A DNA stretch of 64,000 bases from Flectobacillus longus (GCF_030056705.1 NZ_JASHIC010000002.1:186001-250000); one strand, 5' to 3'; numbered from the stretch's first letter, positions 1-9,739 are shown. The notes: a model not told the origin generated them from the sequence alone. Numbers and translations are program-made.

Positions 1-1046
1 GCTACTTCACGTGAGTGTTGCAATAGGTTCTGTCCATAAGATGAACGGAAACGCATACGACCAACCATCTTGATTAACTCTGGATGCAAACCGTGGATAC
101 CCAAATCGATAACAGTACGCTCACCGATTTCGATGATTTCTTCTTCAATATTTTTCTTCGTTTTAGCCACAACTTCTTCGATACGAGCTGGGTGAATACG
201 ACCATCTTGTACCAAACGGTGTAATGACAAACGAGCGATTTCACGACGAACAGGATCAAAGCCCGAAATGATAATTGCTTCAGGAGTATCGTCAACGATA
301 AATTCAACACCAGTAGCCGACTCCAATGCACGAATGTTACGCCCTTCACGACCAATGATTTTACCTTTTACATCGTCAGATTCGATGTTGAATACAGACA
401 CACAGTTTTCGATAGCATTTTCGGCAGCGGTACGTTGAATCGTTTCAATAACCACTTTTTTAGCTTCTTTCGTAGCTGTCAACTTCGCTTCTTCGATAGT
501 ATTTTTGATAATAGAAGATGCTTTAGTTTCAGCTTCACCACGTAGTGCATCAATCAATTGTTGACGAGCTTCATCTGCGGAAAGACCTGCGATTTTTTCT
601 AATTGTGCTACTTGAGAAGCTAACATTTTTTCAGCTTCGTCACGTTTACGGTCAGCTTCCTCTAGCTTACGTTTTAAGTTTTCATCCTTTGCATTCAACG
701 ATTGACGTTGGCTACTCAATTCAGATTCGAGGCGCTTCGTTTGCTCCATCGATTGTTGAATACTACGTTCTTTTTCTTTAAGTTTTTGTTCGTTTTGAAT
801 AAGGATTTGTTTCTTTTTATTTGAGTCGTCTTCAAACTCGGCTCTCAATTTGAGGAACTTTTCTTTTGCTTCGAGTATACGGTCTTTTTTGATATTCTCA
901 GCTTGAGACTCAGCATTTTTTACAATGTCTGAAGCTTTGGCAATAGCCTCATCTTCGATTTTTTGTGTATTTTTTGCAAAAATCACTTTGCCAAGAAATA
1001 TACCTGCCACAAGAGAAACTACAGCAGCAATAATGGGAGTTAACAT
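1..1046 (-). CDS. rny: Ribonuclease Y, partial (N-terminal part)
   Basis: RNase Y is a membrane-anchored endoribonuclease that starts mRNA decay. About 348 residues are present; the gene runs off the window at base 1. The N-terminus is one membrane segment (about residues 1-24, starting [12 protein letters not shown]), followed by a long charged coiled coil (about 25-190). A KH domain then carries the RNA-binding loop [10 protein letters not shown]. Translation stops at HSREVA, just where the HD phosphohydrolase domain should start, so the catalytic part lies outside. The ATG at 1044-1046 places the membrane anchor correctly. zapA lies upstream on the same strand, an order common in Bacteroidota. 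The family is certain; the missing end is only the window edge. Confidence 0.96.
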   Translation of the reverse strand, partial: MLTPIIAAVVSLVAGIFLGKVIFAKNTQKIEDEAIAKASDIVKNAESQAENIKKDRILEAKEKFLKLRAEFEDDSNKKKQILIQNEQKLKEKERSIQQSMEQTKRLESELSSQRQSLNAKDENLKRKLEEADRKRDEAEKMLASQVAQLEKIAGLSADEARQQLIDALRGEAETKASSIIKNTIEEAKLTATKEAKKVVIETIQRTAAENAIENCVSVFNIESDDVKGKIIGREGRNIRALESATGVEFIVDDTPEAIIISGFDPVRREIARLSLHRLVQDGRIHPARIEEVVAKTKKNIEEEIIEIGERTVIDLGIHGLHPELIKMVGRMRFRSSYGQNLLQHSREV

Positions 1047-1372
1047 TTTAGAATACCGTTTTAGAATCGCTTTATTAGTGAATCAAGCTCGGTAGCGAGC
1101 ACAAATCAATAGTTAAATAACGATTGTGAAAAAAAATACTAAAACAGGTAATTACCGAAGAGGGGTATATCAAAGCTGAAGATTAGTTAATATCTATAAA
1201 ACACAGATATTACAATATGATATATCTTGATACCAAGCTATAGTGCCAGACATTGCGTCAAAATATTCTAATTAAATAATCTATCTTGATGCTTTAGCTT
1301 AAGGATGCTTATAGGAAAACTTTAAGTATCAGAAGCAAAAACATTTAGTGCAAACGAATATACTTTAAGACT
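1047..1372. other. Intergenic gap rny-zapA, no gene seen
   Basis: This AT-rich stretch of about 325 bp lies upstream of rny and downstream of zapA, both on the minus strand. I see no convincing ORF, tRNA or strong hairpin. It should hold the rny promoter and leader, but no clear -33/-7 pair could be assigned by eye. Confidence 0.5.
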
Positions 1373-1663
1373 TTATTTCAAAATGGAATCTAAAAGAGTA
1401 TCCATTTCTGACATTTTGGTCATTACAGTTTTTTGGAGATCAGAATGCTTATTGTCAAACTTTAGATTGTCGATAGCGTAATCTAATGCCACAAAAGCGA
1501 GTAGTTCGTATGATTCAGAGAGTCCAACTTTTTCTCTCACAAAATCCATTCTTTCATTAATCAACTTTGCTGCCTTGCGAACGTACTCTTCCTCCTCTCG
1601 TCCCACCATTAGGTTGAACTCCTTAAGACCTACATTGATATTGCAAGGGATTTTATCTGCCAT
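1373..1663 (-). CDS. zapA: Cell division protein ZapA
   Basis: The 96-residue product fits the ZapA family in length and pattern. These small cytoplasmic proteins bundle FtsZ filaments at the division ring. The N-terminal half is a small globular domain (INVGLKEFNLMV) followed by the typical stretch EEEEYVRKAAKLINERM. A helical C-terminal half forms the dimer and tetramer coiled coil. It lies between a small coiled-coil gene and rny on the same strand, a common Bacteroidota arrangement. The ATG at 1661-1663 gives a normal N-terminus. The call rests on sequence pattern and context. Confidence 0.88.
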   Translation of the reverse strand: MADKIPCNINVGLKEFNLMVGREEEEYVRKAAKLINERMDFVREKVGLSESYELLAFVALDYAIDNLKFDNKHSDLQKTVMTKMSEMDTLLDSILK

Positions 1664-1750
1664 TGGTTTAGGATTTTTAATGACTCATACCGTCTCGGCT
1701 TTGTCTGAGCTATAATTTTATATATGCTATATCCAGTTACCTAGAGATTT

Positions 1751-2086
1751 TTAAACGCTTAGTTGACTAATACACTTATCTATTTCCAAAATATATTCGT
1801 CGATTTTTTCCTTCAATTCGGCAGGGTCACCTGCGTTTTTGAGATTGTTCGTTACAATCTTAGTAAATTTATCTGACTTTTTAAAGTTTTTAGACTGTTC
1901 GTTTAATTTTTTCTGTAAATCTAAATTCTCTTTTTCTATCTCGATTATCTTCTTTTTTAGTAATTCTTTTTCCTTTTGTGACTCTTTTAGCTGATCTTTT
2001 AGTTCAGTGTAGGCCATGACCAATTTCCTTAGTTTTACCTCTAAGGAATCAATAATGGTTCTTATCTGAAATTCAGTCATGAGCAA
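1751..2086 (-). CDS. Small coiled-coil protein upstream of zapA
   Basis: The 111-residue product is not assigned to a family with certainty. Residues about 8-90 are almost all Lys, Glu, Leu, Ile, Gln and Asn with heptad-like spacing, which predicts a long coiled coil. No signal peptide or membrane segment is visible. An in-frame ATG at 2078-2080 (MTEFQ) is an alternative to the first Met. The gene is 87 bp upstream of zapA on the same strand and probably shares its transcript. By position and shape it could be a divisome coiled coil similar in role to ZapB, but that is inference. Confidence 0.75.
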   Translation of the reverse strand: MLMTEFQIRTIIDSLEVKLRKLVMAYTELKDQLKESQKEKELLKKKIIEIEKENLDLQKKLNEQSKNFKKSDKFTKIVTNNLKNAGDPAELKEKIDEYILEIDKCISQLSV

Positions 2087-2243
2087 AATGGATTTTAAAT
2101 AAAGTAAGAATTACTGCGTAAATCGGATTAGTATGAAGAAAATAGTCTTATGGATTACATAAAAACTAAAGCTAATACAAATTTCTTAATTTTCTCTTAA
2201 ATAATTGAGCAATTGTCAGCCTTTTTTTATTGAATGGTTTTTC

Positions 2244-2262
2244 TTTAGGTTTAATACCTAAA
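2244..2262 (-). terminator. Weak hairpin after the flippase gene
   Basis: A short inverted repeat (TTTAGGT / ACCTAAA) lies 3' of the minus-strand flippase stop. Poly-T runs nearby lie on the other strand. It may act as a weak terminator or mRNA 3' end. Confidence 0.3.
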
Positions 2263-2284
2263 AACTCAACACAAAATGACCATT

Positions 2285-3799
2285 TTAACGTAAATTAAGG
2301 CGTTTTTGCCATTTCTCAGGAAGAACAGTTTTACGCTCCACAACAATTACTCCTATAGTGTATAGAATCAACAACAAAGCATGATATGGAATAGAAATCC
2401 AAAGATTTGCAATAGGTATTGATAATGTGAAATAAATTAGCACTCCTGCACTGACAATATAACCTACTGCCGATTTGATTCTATACGGAACAGGATAATA
2501 TTTTTGTCCCCAATAGTAACATAGTACCGTCATCGTAAAACATGAAATCAGAAATGCCCAAGCACACCCCATATAACCAAGTTTAGGAATGAGGACAATA
2601 TTTAAAACCACAGTTATTGCCAAACCTATAAACGTAATAATCGTGCCAAAATAGGTCTTGTTATTTAACTTAAACCAAACAGAAATATTGTAATAGACTC
2701 CTAAGAATAAATTTGCCAACAACAATAAAGGTACTACGGTAACGCCTTCTTGGTAAATTGCCTTGCGTAAAAATAGTTTTTTGAGCCAGTCAAGGTTAAG
2801 ACACACTCCTAACCAGATAAAGATACAAACAATGGTGAACCATTTGGTGGCTTCTGCCAAGGTTTCGGTAGAGTTTTTATCCTTAGTCTTTGATAGGAAA
2901 AAAGGTTCAGCTGCATATCTGAAGGCTTGTGTAGACAAAGCCATAAAAATAGAAAGCTTATAGGCATTGCCATAAATTCCTAAGGCTTGACGGGAGGTAC
3001 GACCTGGGTAAAAGTTTTCAGGTAAAAATTGTTCTAACAAAATTCTGTCAAACACTTGATTGATCATTCCTGCCAAACCCATAATCATAATAGGGTAGGC
3101 ATATACCAAAAGTTCTTTAAATAAAGGCCACTCAAATTCGAACTTATAATCAAAGATTTCCTTTCTTAACAACCATATATATGAAGCGTTGGCTAACAAA
3201 TTTGCCAAAATGATATACCCTGCACCAATCGAAGGAATATACAAGGTGCTAGCGAGAGGTTGTAAAAAAGTGAGATAATCACCTTCTGATATTTTTTTTA
3301 AGCCTAGTAAAAAGAATATATTCAAACCAACATTAATCAAAATGTTGAGAATTTTAGCTGTTACGAATTTTTTAGTTGCTTTCTCCAAACGCAACCGTGC
3401 AAACGGAATCGCAGTAATAGAGTCTAACCAAACAATGAGAGCCAAGCAGGTCAAATCTAACTCACGATGTGGATAACCCAAATCTGTGATGATTGAAGAT
3501 GAAAATAAAATTAATATACCCGAAAAAATGGTACTAGTAATCAATAAAGCAGATTGAATAAGATTATAATAACGGGTCTTATCTTCGGCTGCAAAGCGAA
3601 AAAATGCCGTTTCCATTCCATAAGTGTAAAGAATATTGGCTACCGCTACATAGCTGTATAGCTTGACATTGATACCCAAATCTTCTGGCAAAAATGCTGC
3701 GGTATGAATAAATACTAATAGGAAATTGAGCGAACGCCCCAAAATGGTAGAGATGCCATAAGATGCGGTTTCGCCCGCCAATTTTTTTAAAACTGACAT
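2285..3799 (-). CDS. Polysaccharide/oligosaccharide flippase (MOP superfamily, Wzx-like)
   Basis: The 504-residue integral membrane protein has about 12-14 hydrophobic segments over its whole length. It fits the MOP-superfamily polysaccharide export proteins, which flip undecaprenyl-linked sugar units or similar glycolipids across the inner membrane. The N-terminal region (GETASYGISTILGRSLNFLL) is the usual start of the family. A C-terminal polysaccharide-biosynthesis domain follows, with several GAxWAF-like helices. No glycosyltransferase genes lie beside it, so the substrate is unknown. It starts at ATG 3797-3799 and is divergent from the small secreted protein gene at 3981. A lipid II flippase-like role cannot be excluded. 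Confidence 0.88.
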   Translation of the reverse strand: MSVLKKLAGETASYGISTILGRSLNFLLVFIHTAAFLPEDLGINVKLYSYVAVANILYTYGMETAFFRFAAEDKTRYYNLIQSALLITSTIFSGILILFSSSIITDLGYPHRELDLTCLALIVWLDSITAIPFARLRLEKATKKFVTAKILNILINVGLNIFFLLGLKKISEGDYLTFLQPLASTLYIPSIGAGYIILANLLANASYIWLLRKEIFDYKFEFEWPLFKELLVYAYPIMIMGLAGMINQVFDRILLEQFLPENFYPGRTSRQALGIYGNAYKLSIFMALSTQAFRYAAEPFFLSKTKDKNSTETLAEATKWFTIVCIFIWLGVCLNLDWLKKLFLRKAIYQEGVTVVPLLLLANLFLGVYYNISVWFKLNNKTYFGTIITFIGLAITVVLNIVLIPKLGYMGCAWAFLISCFTMTVLCYYWGQKYYPVPYRIKSAVGYIVSAGVLIYFTLSIPIANLWISIPYHALLLILYTIGVIVVERKTVLPEKWQKRLNLR

Positions 3800-3862
3800 A
3801 TTAGAGTAAGTTCAGTGTATTTTAATCAATAGTGCAAAGTTACAGAGAGTTGATGATTTATT

Positions 3863-3894
3863 ATTGGTTCGCCATAAGACTTCTTTTATCTTTG
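3863..3894 (+). promoter_or_regulatory. Bacteroidota-type promoter for the gene at 3981
   Basis: TATCTTTG at 3887-3894 matches the -7 element TAnnTTTG exactly. ATTG at 3863-3866, a near match to the -33 TTTG, lies 20 nt upstream. Transcription would start about 80 nt before the ATG at 3981. Confidence 0.5.
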
Positions 3895-3980
3895 ACATAA
3901 ATCGACTTGGAGATATTGAATTATCATAGTTGGTTTTTGACTATTTGGAATCATTTTTATTTATACTAAAAAAAAAAATT

Positions 3981-4439
3981 ATGAGGAAAAGCCTCTTATT
4001 ATTAGGGCTAATCTTGGTTTTATCGAATACGATAAAGCTTCAAGCACAGGCCATTAGTTATTATCCTTGGAATAATATCCTTTCTGTATCGAGCAATGCT
4101 ACCAAAAGACTGTGGGTAGATTGCCGTTTTCAACTCAACTCATTCTCTTCATCTTTGAATACTGAGCCTGCATTGATGCTCAATGTGGCAAAAGCTGGGA
4201 AAGCTAATTTTTATGTTGGTGGCGGTGTAAACTTTGGGTTTATCGGAGCTATTGTCAATAAAGATGATTTAGTGAAAGGGTACTTTGGCTCAATAGGAAC
4301 AAGAATATATCCTTTAGAGAAACTACCACAATTGAGTGTCAACTACGAAATATCACCTTATATCAACAATATTCAAGGAACAAGCGGTATTATTCGCTCG
4401 TGGTTGGGAGTTGGTTATCAGTTTGGGAAAATAAAATAG
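3981..4439 (+). CDS. Small secreted or outer-membrane protein, unknown function
   Basis: The likely start is ATG 3981, because it begins a good signal peptide (MRKSLLLLGLILVLSNTIKLQAQA). An upstream in-frame start at 3930 would place 17 charged residues ahead of it. The mature part of about 130 residues is rich in aromatic and glycine-alternating segments such as YVGGGVNFGF and ends in LGVGYQFGKIK. That ending resembles a terminal beta strand of an outer-membrane barrel. I do not recognise a family. It converges on the hydroxylase gene and shares its terminator. Confidence 0.75.
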   Translation: MRKSLLLLGLILVLSNTIKLQAQAISYYPWNNILSVSSNATKRLWVDCRFQLNSFSSSLNTEPALMLNVAKAGKANFYVGGGVNFGFIGAIVNKDDLVKGYFGSIGTRIYPLEKLPQLSVNYEISPYINNIQGTSGIIRSWLGVGYQFGKIK

Positions 4440-4462
4440 TAGAGAACTTTCATCAAAATAAT

Positions 4463-4498
4463 AAAGCCTCCAAGTTTTTTATATGACTTGGAGGCTTT
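4463..4498. terminator. Bidirectional terminator
   Basis: A perfect 13-bp stem (AAAGCCTCCAAGT / ACTTGGAGGCTTT) closes a 10-nt loop. It lies between the convergent genes ending at 4439 and 4503. A- and T-rich flanks let it serve both strands. Confidence 0.85.
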
Positions 4499-4502
4499 GA
4501 TT

Positions 4503-5495
4503 TTATTGTCTACTCAATGCTTTTTTTCGTAGTATTTTTGCCGTTTGTTGCTCGCCATTAGGGTGCCATCCTGGAGGCATAAAGATATATTTGATTTTAT
4601 TGATTCCTTTCGCATTTTTGACATCGTGCCATAATGCCACATACTCACCAAAATAAACATCCCAAAAGTTATTGGCATTCATAGGTCGTGTAATACCGTA
4701 TTTGATAGGCACTTCGATTTTTTCTTCTTGGTATGTGCCAAAAAATCTATCCCAAAAATTGATAATAGAACAAAAATTGGTGTCCATGTATAAATCATTG
4801 CTAGCATGATGTACTCTATGATGAGATGGCGTTAGAATAAGTTTTTCTAAAAAACCAAGTTTACCATTTTTAAGAGTTTTTTCACTGACATGAACAAATG
4901 CGCCCCAAATACTATCCAAAATCATTACGAAAAAGAATAAGGAGGGTGTTAGCCCCATTAGGGTACAAAAGCTAGCTGCAAATATATCGGTATAAATGTT
5001 TTCTAAATATGCAGTCGTTAAAGTAACAGAAGACGTTAGTTCTGTAGCAGAATGATGTACAGCATGGCTACACCAAAGTAATCTAATTTTGTGAGCAGCA
5101 TAGTGTCTGATAAATGAGTTTAGTTCATAAATAAGATAACCAAGCGGGATAAAGTACCATTTTAAACTAATATTGAATAGAGCATAATCCTTGAATAAAG
5201 TGATGAAAAAGATAGTAATTGATAGTTTTAAGACTTTCTCAAGAATACGGTTAATGATAATAATAAGGAAAGGTATTGTATAGGTTTTTTTCTTGAATTG
5301 ATGTGTGATAAAAAGAAGAAAAACTTCAGCAATAATAATAATTGGAGCCAAAGGCATTAGCAACGTGAAGATACCATCGGTAGTTTTGAATGCTCGCCAA
5401 TTACCTTCATGAATAATTGACAAAAGACCTTCTAGTCTTAAAAAAATAATAAGCTCCTGTAGTAGACTTTGTAGGAAATGAAATATATCTTGCAT
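4503..5495 (-). CDS. Sterol desaturase / fatty acid hydroxylase family protein
   Basis: The 330-residue membrane protein carries the histidine clusters of the di-iron hydroxylase superfamily: HYAAH at 131-135, HAVHH at 144-148 and HHRVHH at 225-230. Four to five hydrophobic segments surround them, including residues about 42-65, 75-100, 112-127 and 180-200. Family members use oxygen to hydroxylate or desaturate lipids such as sterols, fatty acids or carotenoids at the inner membrane. The bacterial substrate cannot be told from sequence. The gene stands alone and ends at the shared terminator with the secreted protein gene. The ATG at 5493-5495 gives a normal N-terminus. Confidence 0.9.
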   Translation of the reverse strand: MQDIFHFLQSLLQELIIFLRLEGLLSIIHEGNWRAFKTTDGIFTLLMPLAPIIIIAEVFLLFITHQFKKKTYTIPFLIIIINRILEKVLKLSITIFFITLFKDYALFNISLKWYFIPLGYLIYELNSFIRHYAAHKIRLLWCSHAVHHSATELTSSVTLTTAYLENIYTDIFAASFCTLMGLTPSLFFFVMILDSIWGAFVHVSEKTLKNGKLGFLEKLILTPSHHRVHHASNDLYMDTNFCSIINFWDRFFGTYQEEKIEVPIKYGITRPMNANNFWDVYFGEYVALWHDVKNAKGINKIKYIFMPPGWHPNGEQQTAKILRKKALSRQ

Positions 5496-5647
5496 AGTGT
5501 GAAACTTTATATAGTTGAGTTTTATGCAAAATAAATAAAATAAAATGTTTTTTTTCTTGGTTTATTGATTGATGATGATTTGTGTTTATAAAAGATTTAT
5601 AATGGTTTTAATTGATGTTTTGCTCTGGGTTTTATGTTAAAAAAAAG

Positions 5648-5698
5648 AAGTATTCTATGAATGCTATATTAAATAGAGTCTTATTTCATAGAATACTT
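5648..5698 (-). terminator. Terminator of the TonB receptor / DUF4249 operon
   Basis: A perfect 14-bp inverted repeat (AAGTATTCTATGAA at 5648-5661 and TTCATAGAATACTT at 5685-5698) starts four bases beyond the stop of the DUF4249 gene. On the minus strand it is followed by CTTTTTT. Confidence 0.8.
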
Positions 5699-5702
5699 TA
5701 TC

Positions 5703-6527
5703 TTATCGTTGTTTGACTTCGAATTTAGTTGTGTCGGCATTTACACCTGTAAATACGCCTAGTCCATTCGTAATGCTAGTCGGAGGGGTACTTATGTTTT
5801 GGGAGGTTGAGCCAGAGCTGCGATACAGGGCAGCATAATCAGGATTTACGTGCATCAAAATGACATTGTGCATCCCAAAATACTGAAATTCGTTGGGGTT
5901 TACACTTGTTGAGGTTCCTTGTACAGGCTGACTTCTAAAACGTCTTGTAAACATAGTAGAGTCGGCATCGTCGGCCAAAATATAAATTGGTGTAGGGTTT
6001 GCTTCGATATTGTCTACTACTACAAAATAATAATCGCTTGTGGTGTTGTCCCAAGTCACCTGAATGTTGGTTCCGCCCATGCCGCCCATAGGTCTACCAC
6101 CACTACTCAAATCAATTTGTGATAAATAAATAGAGCTTTGGTCAAGAGCGTAATTTTCGGGCTTGCTTGGAATAATCGTTGTGGCCGAAACAGTTTTTCC
6201 ATTATAGACAAAACTCATACTGTAGCTCACGCCAACTTTGAGCTTAACAGTTGTGTCTGAACGATAATCGCCATTACCCAAAGATTCAAGCGTGTAAGTT
6301 TTACCATCTCCCGTTACAGTAATCTTCAAGCCTTCAATTGGTTCTTCTGAACTAATACTTTGGTCACTGTACGGGATTTCTTTTTTGACGTGCATGGTAA
6401 TATATTGACCAGCTACAAGATAAGCTTCTATTACTGCATTGTCGGTAACTTCTACAGAGCCTTCATTGCTACAGCTCGATAAGATGCCTCCCAACAAAAT
6501 GGCTAATATAAAATGATATATTTTCAT
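5703..6527 (-). CDS. DUF4249-family lipoprotein
   Basis: The 274-residue product begins with a lipoprotein signal (ILLGGILSSC, Cys about 19), so it is probably lipid-anchored in the outer membrane. The rest is beta-rich. It has the DUF4249 layout: an N-terminal segment AVIEAYLVAG, the GKTYTLESLGNGDY strand and a C-terminal NPxEFQYFGMHNV part. The gene lies 22 bp after the TonB-dependent receptor on the same strand. This receptor/DUF4249 pair recurs in Bacteroidota and probably takes up one unknown ligand. Many DUF4249 proteins are longer (over 350 residues), so this is a short version. The family assignment is likely; the ligand is unknown. Confidence 0.82.
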   Translation of the reverse strand: MKIYHFILAILLGGILSSCSNEGSVEVTDNAVIEAYLVAGQYITMHVKKEIPYSDQSISSEEPIEGLKITVTGDGKTYTLESLGNGDYRSDTTVKLKVGVSYSMSFVYNGKTVSATTIIPSKPENYALDQSSIYLSQIDLSSGGRPMGGMGGTNIQVTWDNTTSDYYFVVVDNIEANPTPIYILADDADSTMFTRRFRSQPVQGTSTSVNPNEFQYFGMHNVILMHVNPDYAALYRSSGSTSQNISTPPTSITNGLGVFTGVNADTTKFEVKQR

Positions 6528-6549
6528 GATATGTAAATGCTTTTACGGA

Positions 6550-9279
6550 TTATTTCAATTTATAAGTAAAGGTGATATTTGGCGTAAAGCCCAAGTAATT
6601 TACATTGGTAACAGACAAATACTTTTCGTTGGTGTCGCTGTCGGTAATGGTTTGGAATTTTTTGTACCAAACATTCTGACGTCCATATAAATTGTAAATA
6701 GACAAACCAATACTGCCGTGTTTGAAGTTATAAGTGGCTGCTACGTCCATACGATGTGAATCTGGCAAACGATTGGCATTTGTCGTTGAGGGGCTTGTGT
6801 AGTCTTTTTCGGTACCATCCAATAACTTGATGATATAGCCACCTGTAATAGAGGTATATGGCATACCAGAGGCATATATCCATGTAAGAGAAAAATCCCA
6901 GTGTCCCATTTTGTACATATTTACACTTTTGAATTCATTGCGAACGTCGTAGTTAGAAGGAAATGGCGTTGCTGAAAACTGTGCAATACTTTTTTCTGAC
7001 TTGGCTAAGGTGTAGCCTATCCAACCTGTGTAGTCTCCAAATTTTTTCTGGATCAAAAAGTCAATACCTCTTACTTTTCCTGTACCTGTAAAGAAGGTTT
7101 CACTAGCAGACAAGCCTCTGCCTACCGTTGGTACAAAGCGCAGTGTGTAACGGGTATCGTTGTCGATGTCTTTGTAATAGGCTTCTACGTCAAATACATA
7201 ATCGTCTATTTCATAACTAGCACCAATAATATAGTGCTTAGAAGAAGTAACAGGTAAGTAGCTGTCATTGGCCAACAACCAGAAACTACGGCTACCATTG
7301 GTAATATCTTCACGCTCCACTTGTTTAGCAAACTGATAATATTGCCCCAAAGCGCCTTTGAGCATGAGTTTTTTGGTTAAAGAAAAAGTCGCAGAAAGTC
7401 GAGGTTCTAAATAGTTCTTTTTGGTTACATCGTAATAAGTGGTTCTTAAACTTGGTTTCAAAACCAATTTGCTATCACCAAATTTGATTTGGTCTTGGAG
7501 GTAGGCCGAAATCAAATTTCCTCTATCATTTTTTCCTAAAATTACAGTGGTGTCATTTTGACTATAGGCATAATCTATTTGTAAGTGACTAGCCTGCACA
7601 CCCATTTCAATCAACTGATGAGATGATAGACGATATTCAAAATCTGATTTAAAAGAAATATCCTTTAAGTCATTGTTTTCCAAAGAACCAAACTTGACGT
7701 TTTGAGTTGTGCCATCGGTAAGAGTAATCGTATTTTGGTTGGTGTTATCTCGGTTGCTGTAATAGTTTGAAAAACTAAAGAGCGTATTGGTATAAAAGCG
7801 CTCAGTCCATTGGCGTGACCATTTCAAACTTGAACCTGTATTGCCCCAGTTAGAGACGTCAGTATTAGCAAAACCACCTCCTCGACCGCCACCAAATGGC
7901 AGTGATAAGTTTTGTGAATTATCCAAAAAATCTTCCCCATTATAAAAACTCAGCGTAATATTATCTCGTTGGGTTGGACGATAGGTAACTTTGCCATTGA
8001 GGTCATAAAAATAAGAAGACACCGTTTGTCCAGACTGAAATCTACGAGCAAAGCCACCTGCAAAGCCAGCGTTGTTGCTACTATTGGCAGCTTGTTGAGC
8101 TTTGAAAGTATTGAAGATTTTGTTGTAAATCGGTCCAGCCCACGAGTGGCGAGCTGCTACCACGAAGGTCATCTTTTTGGTAATAGGGCCTTCTGCTAAA
8201 ATATTGGCACTTAACAAGCCTACATCAGCAGTAGCATTAAATTCCTTTTGATTACCGTCTTTACTAGTTATATCAACCACACTGGATACACGACCGCCAT
8301 ATTTTGCTTCAAAGCCTCCTTTAAACAAACGTACGTCTTTGATGGCATTGGAGTTGAAGGCACTAAAGAATCCATAAAGGTGGTCGACATAGTACACGGT
8401 AAATCCGTCATATAAGACAAGGTTTTGGTCTGGCGTACCACCACGTACATATAAGCCTGAGGACGATTGGTTGGCAGCACTAATCCCTGGCATCAACTGA
8501 AAACCTCGGAAAATATCTTTTTCTCCCACGTTGGGAAGTTTTGCAATATTTTTAGGAGTCATCATAAACATCCCAACGGTTTCGTTGACTTTCATGATTT
8601 CGGTTTTTTCTCCTGTTACTTTTACCTCATCCAATTCTTCATTGGCAGGCACTAGGTCAATACGCAGGTTGCTAGTGGGCGTTTGAGGGTTTAGATAATA
8701 GGTTAAAGTTCTGTAACCTATATAGCTAATTACCAAGGCACTAGTATCAGAAGGGACTTTCTGGATAGTGAAAAGTCCATCGACGTTGGTCTGAACTCCA
8801 GTTTTTCTACCTTTTACGGTAATTGTTGTAAAAGCTAGCGATTCGCCAGTGAGCGCATCTACGATTTTTCCAGAAATACTAAAGTTTGTTTTCTCTGATT
8901 TGCCTTTGTATTGTTGTTCGGTAATGGCTTTGGCAACAGTAACTTTTTGAGATTTAGGTACGATATGAAGGACACTGTTTTCGTCGACATATATCTTCAA
9001 CTCTGTATTTTTTAACGCATTAGTAAAGCCAATTTCTGCTTTGATTTTCTGAAACCAATAGCTAATACGGTATTTGCTCAGAAGGGTAGGATCAGCATCT
9101 ATTTTCACTCCTGTTTTCTTAATTAAATCTTGACAAATTTCAGAAAGAAGAGCATTATTATAGAATTCATCGGCAATGGTAATTCCTGTTGTATTGACAG
9201 GTAGAGGTGTTTGTTGTCCCCATGCTTGAAAAGACCATTGAATGCAAATTAATGCGAACAGTAATAGTATTTTTCTCAT
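6550..9279 (-). CDS. TonB-dependent receptor with STN and carboxypeptidase-like domains
   Basis: The 909-residue outer-membrane transporter has its domains in order. A signal peptide covers about 1-21 and an STN (secretin/TonB N-terminal) domain about 30-110. A carboxypeptidase-like regulatory domain follows at about 133-215 (SGKIVDALTGESLAF). The plug spans about 225-340 (LPNVGEKDIFRGFQLMPG, GLYVRGGTPDQNLVLYDG), then the beta barrel to the C-terminus, which ends NITFTYKLK. STN domains usually signal to FecR-type anti-sigma factors, but none is adjacent here. The DUF4249 lipoprotein gene follows by 22 bp. The ligand is not evident. ATG 9277-9279 starts a clear signal peptide. Confidence 0.93.
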   Translation of the reverse strand: MRKILLLFALICIQWSFQAWGQQTPLPVNTTGITIADEFYNNALLSEICQDLIKKTGVKIDADPTLLSKYRISYWFQKIKAEIGFTNALKNTELKIYVDENSVLHIVPKSQKVTVAKAITEQQYKGKSEKTNFSISGKIVDALTGESLAFTTITVKGRKTGVQTNVDGLFTIQKVPSDTSALVISYIGYRTLTYYLNPQTPTSNLRIDLVPANEELDEVKVTGEKTEIMKVNETVGMFMMTPKNIAKLPNVGEKDIFRGFQLMPGISAANQSSSGLYVRGGTPDQNLVLYDGFTVYYVDHLYGFFSAFNSNAIKDVRLFKGGFEAKYGGRVSSVVDITSKDGNQKEFNATADVGLLSANILAEGPITKKMTFVVAARHSWAGPIYNKIFNTFKAQQAANSSNNAGFAGGFARRFQSGQTVSSYFYDLNGKVTYRPTQRDNITLSFYNGEDFLDNSQNLSLPFGGGRGGGFANTDVSNWGNTGSSLKWSRQWTERFYTNTLFSFSNYYSNRDNTNQNTITLTDGTTQNVKFGSLENNDLKDISFKSDFEYRLSSHQLIEMGVQASHLQIDYAYSQNDTTVILGKNDRGNLISAYLQDQIKFGDSKLVLKPSLRTTYYDVTKKNYLEPRLSATFSLTKKLMLKGALGQYYQFAKQVEREDITNGSRSFWLLANDSYLPVTSSKHYIIGASYEIDDYVFDVEAYYKDIDNDTRYTLRFVPTVGRGLSASETFFTGTGKVRGIDFLIQKKFGDYTGWIGYTLAKSEKSIAQFSATPFPSNYDVRNEFKSVNMYKMGHWDFSLTWIYASGMPYTSITGGYIIKLLDGTEKDYTSPSTTNANRLPDSHRMDVAATYNFKHGSIGLSIYNLYGRQNVWYKKFQTITDSDTNEKYLSVTNVNYLGFTPNITFTYKLK

Positions 9280-9739
9280 GCTTGATAGTGTAACGAATGT
9301 GTTTGGTTAAGCTTTTGTGATGCAGTTTTTGCATTTTCCCAATATCAGGGACTAAAGAAGAACCGATAAACGTTGCCGTTTCAATATAAGAAATCGCTCT
9401 ATCGCATAGGTTTGTAGATAGAAGTGGGAATTTTGGCGATATTGTTATTGGAGGAACAAAGTGGCAGAGGTGCAAATGCACAAAGGGTGTTTTGGGGTGA
9501 GAAATGTTTCGGATAAAAGGTAGTTTACTAGTCCAATATAGGTTGCTTTACCTTTCGCAATTTCCCAAAATGTAGAGAGAAGTCTGATTATTAAGAAAAT
9601 TGTATTCCCTATGTTATTAAAAAAAGAGCGCTGTAGGTGAGAAACAATATCGGTTAGATTGAAATTTCTCTCTCCTACGGCGCTCTTTGAGCAAGGACAA
9701 TTTTACACTCACAATTAACAACTCATAATTCAGCACTTG
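9280..9739. other. Gap upstream of the TonB receptor
   Basis: No gene is supported. A minus-strand reading frame over 9167-9481 overlaps the receptor start and looks like a chance ORF. The stretch holds a CCGTAGGAG-family hairpin (9623-9688) and a run of AATTCACAATT-like sequence (about 9697-9736). Confidence 0.5.
9623..9688. repeat. CCGTAGGAG-type palindrome acting as terminator
   Basis: AAAGAGCGCTGTAGGTGAGAAA pairs imperfectly with TTTCTCTCCTACGGCGCTCTTT across about 20 nt. It lies 3' of the LytTR regulator gene. On the minus strand it reads GAGCGCCGTAGGAGAGA, matching the elements at 29025-29110, so it is both a likely terminator and a dispersed repeat copy. Confidence 0.65.

Noticed and set aside
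9167-9481. Minus-strand ORF of 104 residues at the TonB receptor start
   Set aside because: It overlaps the receptor signal-peptide region, has no family pattern and an unnatural composition.
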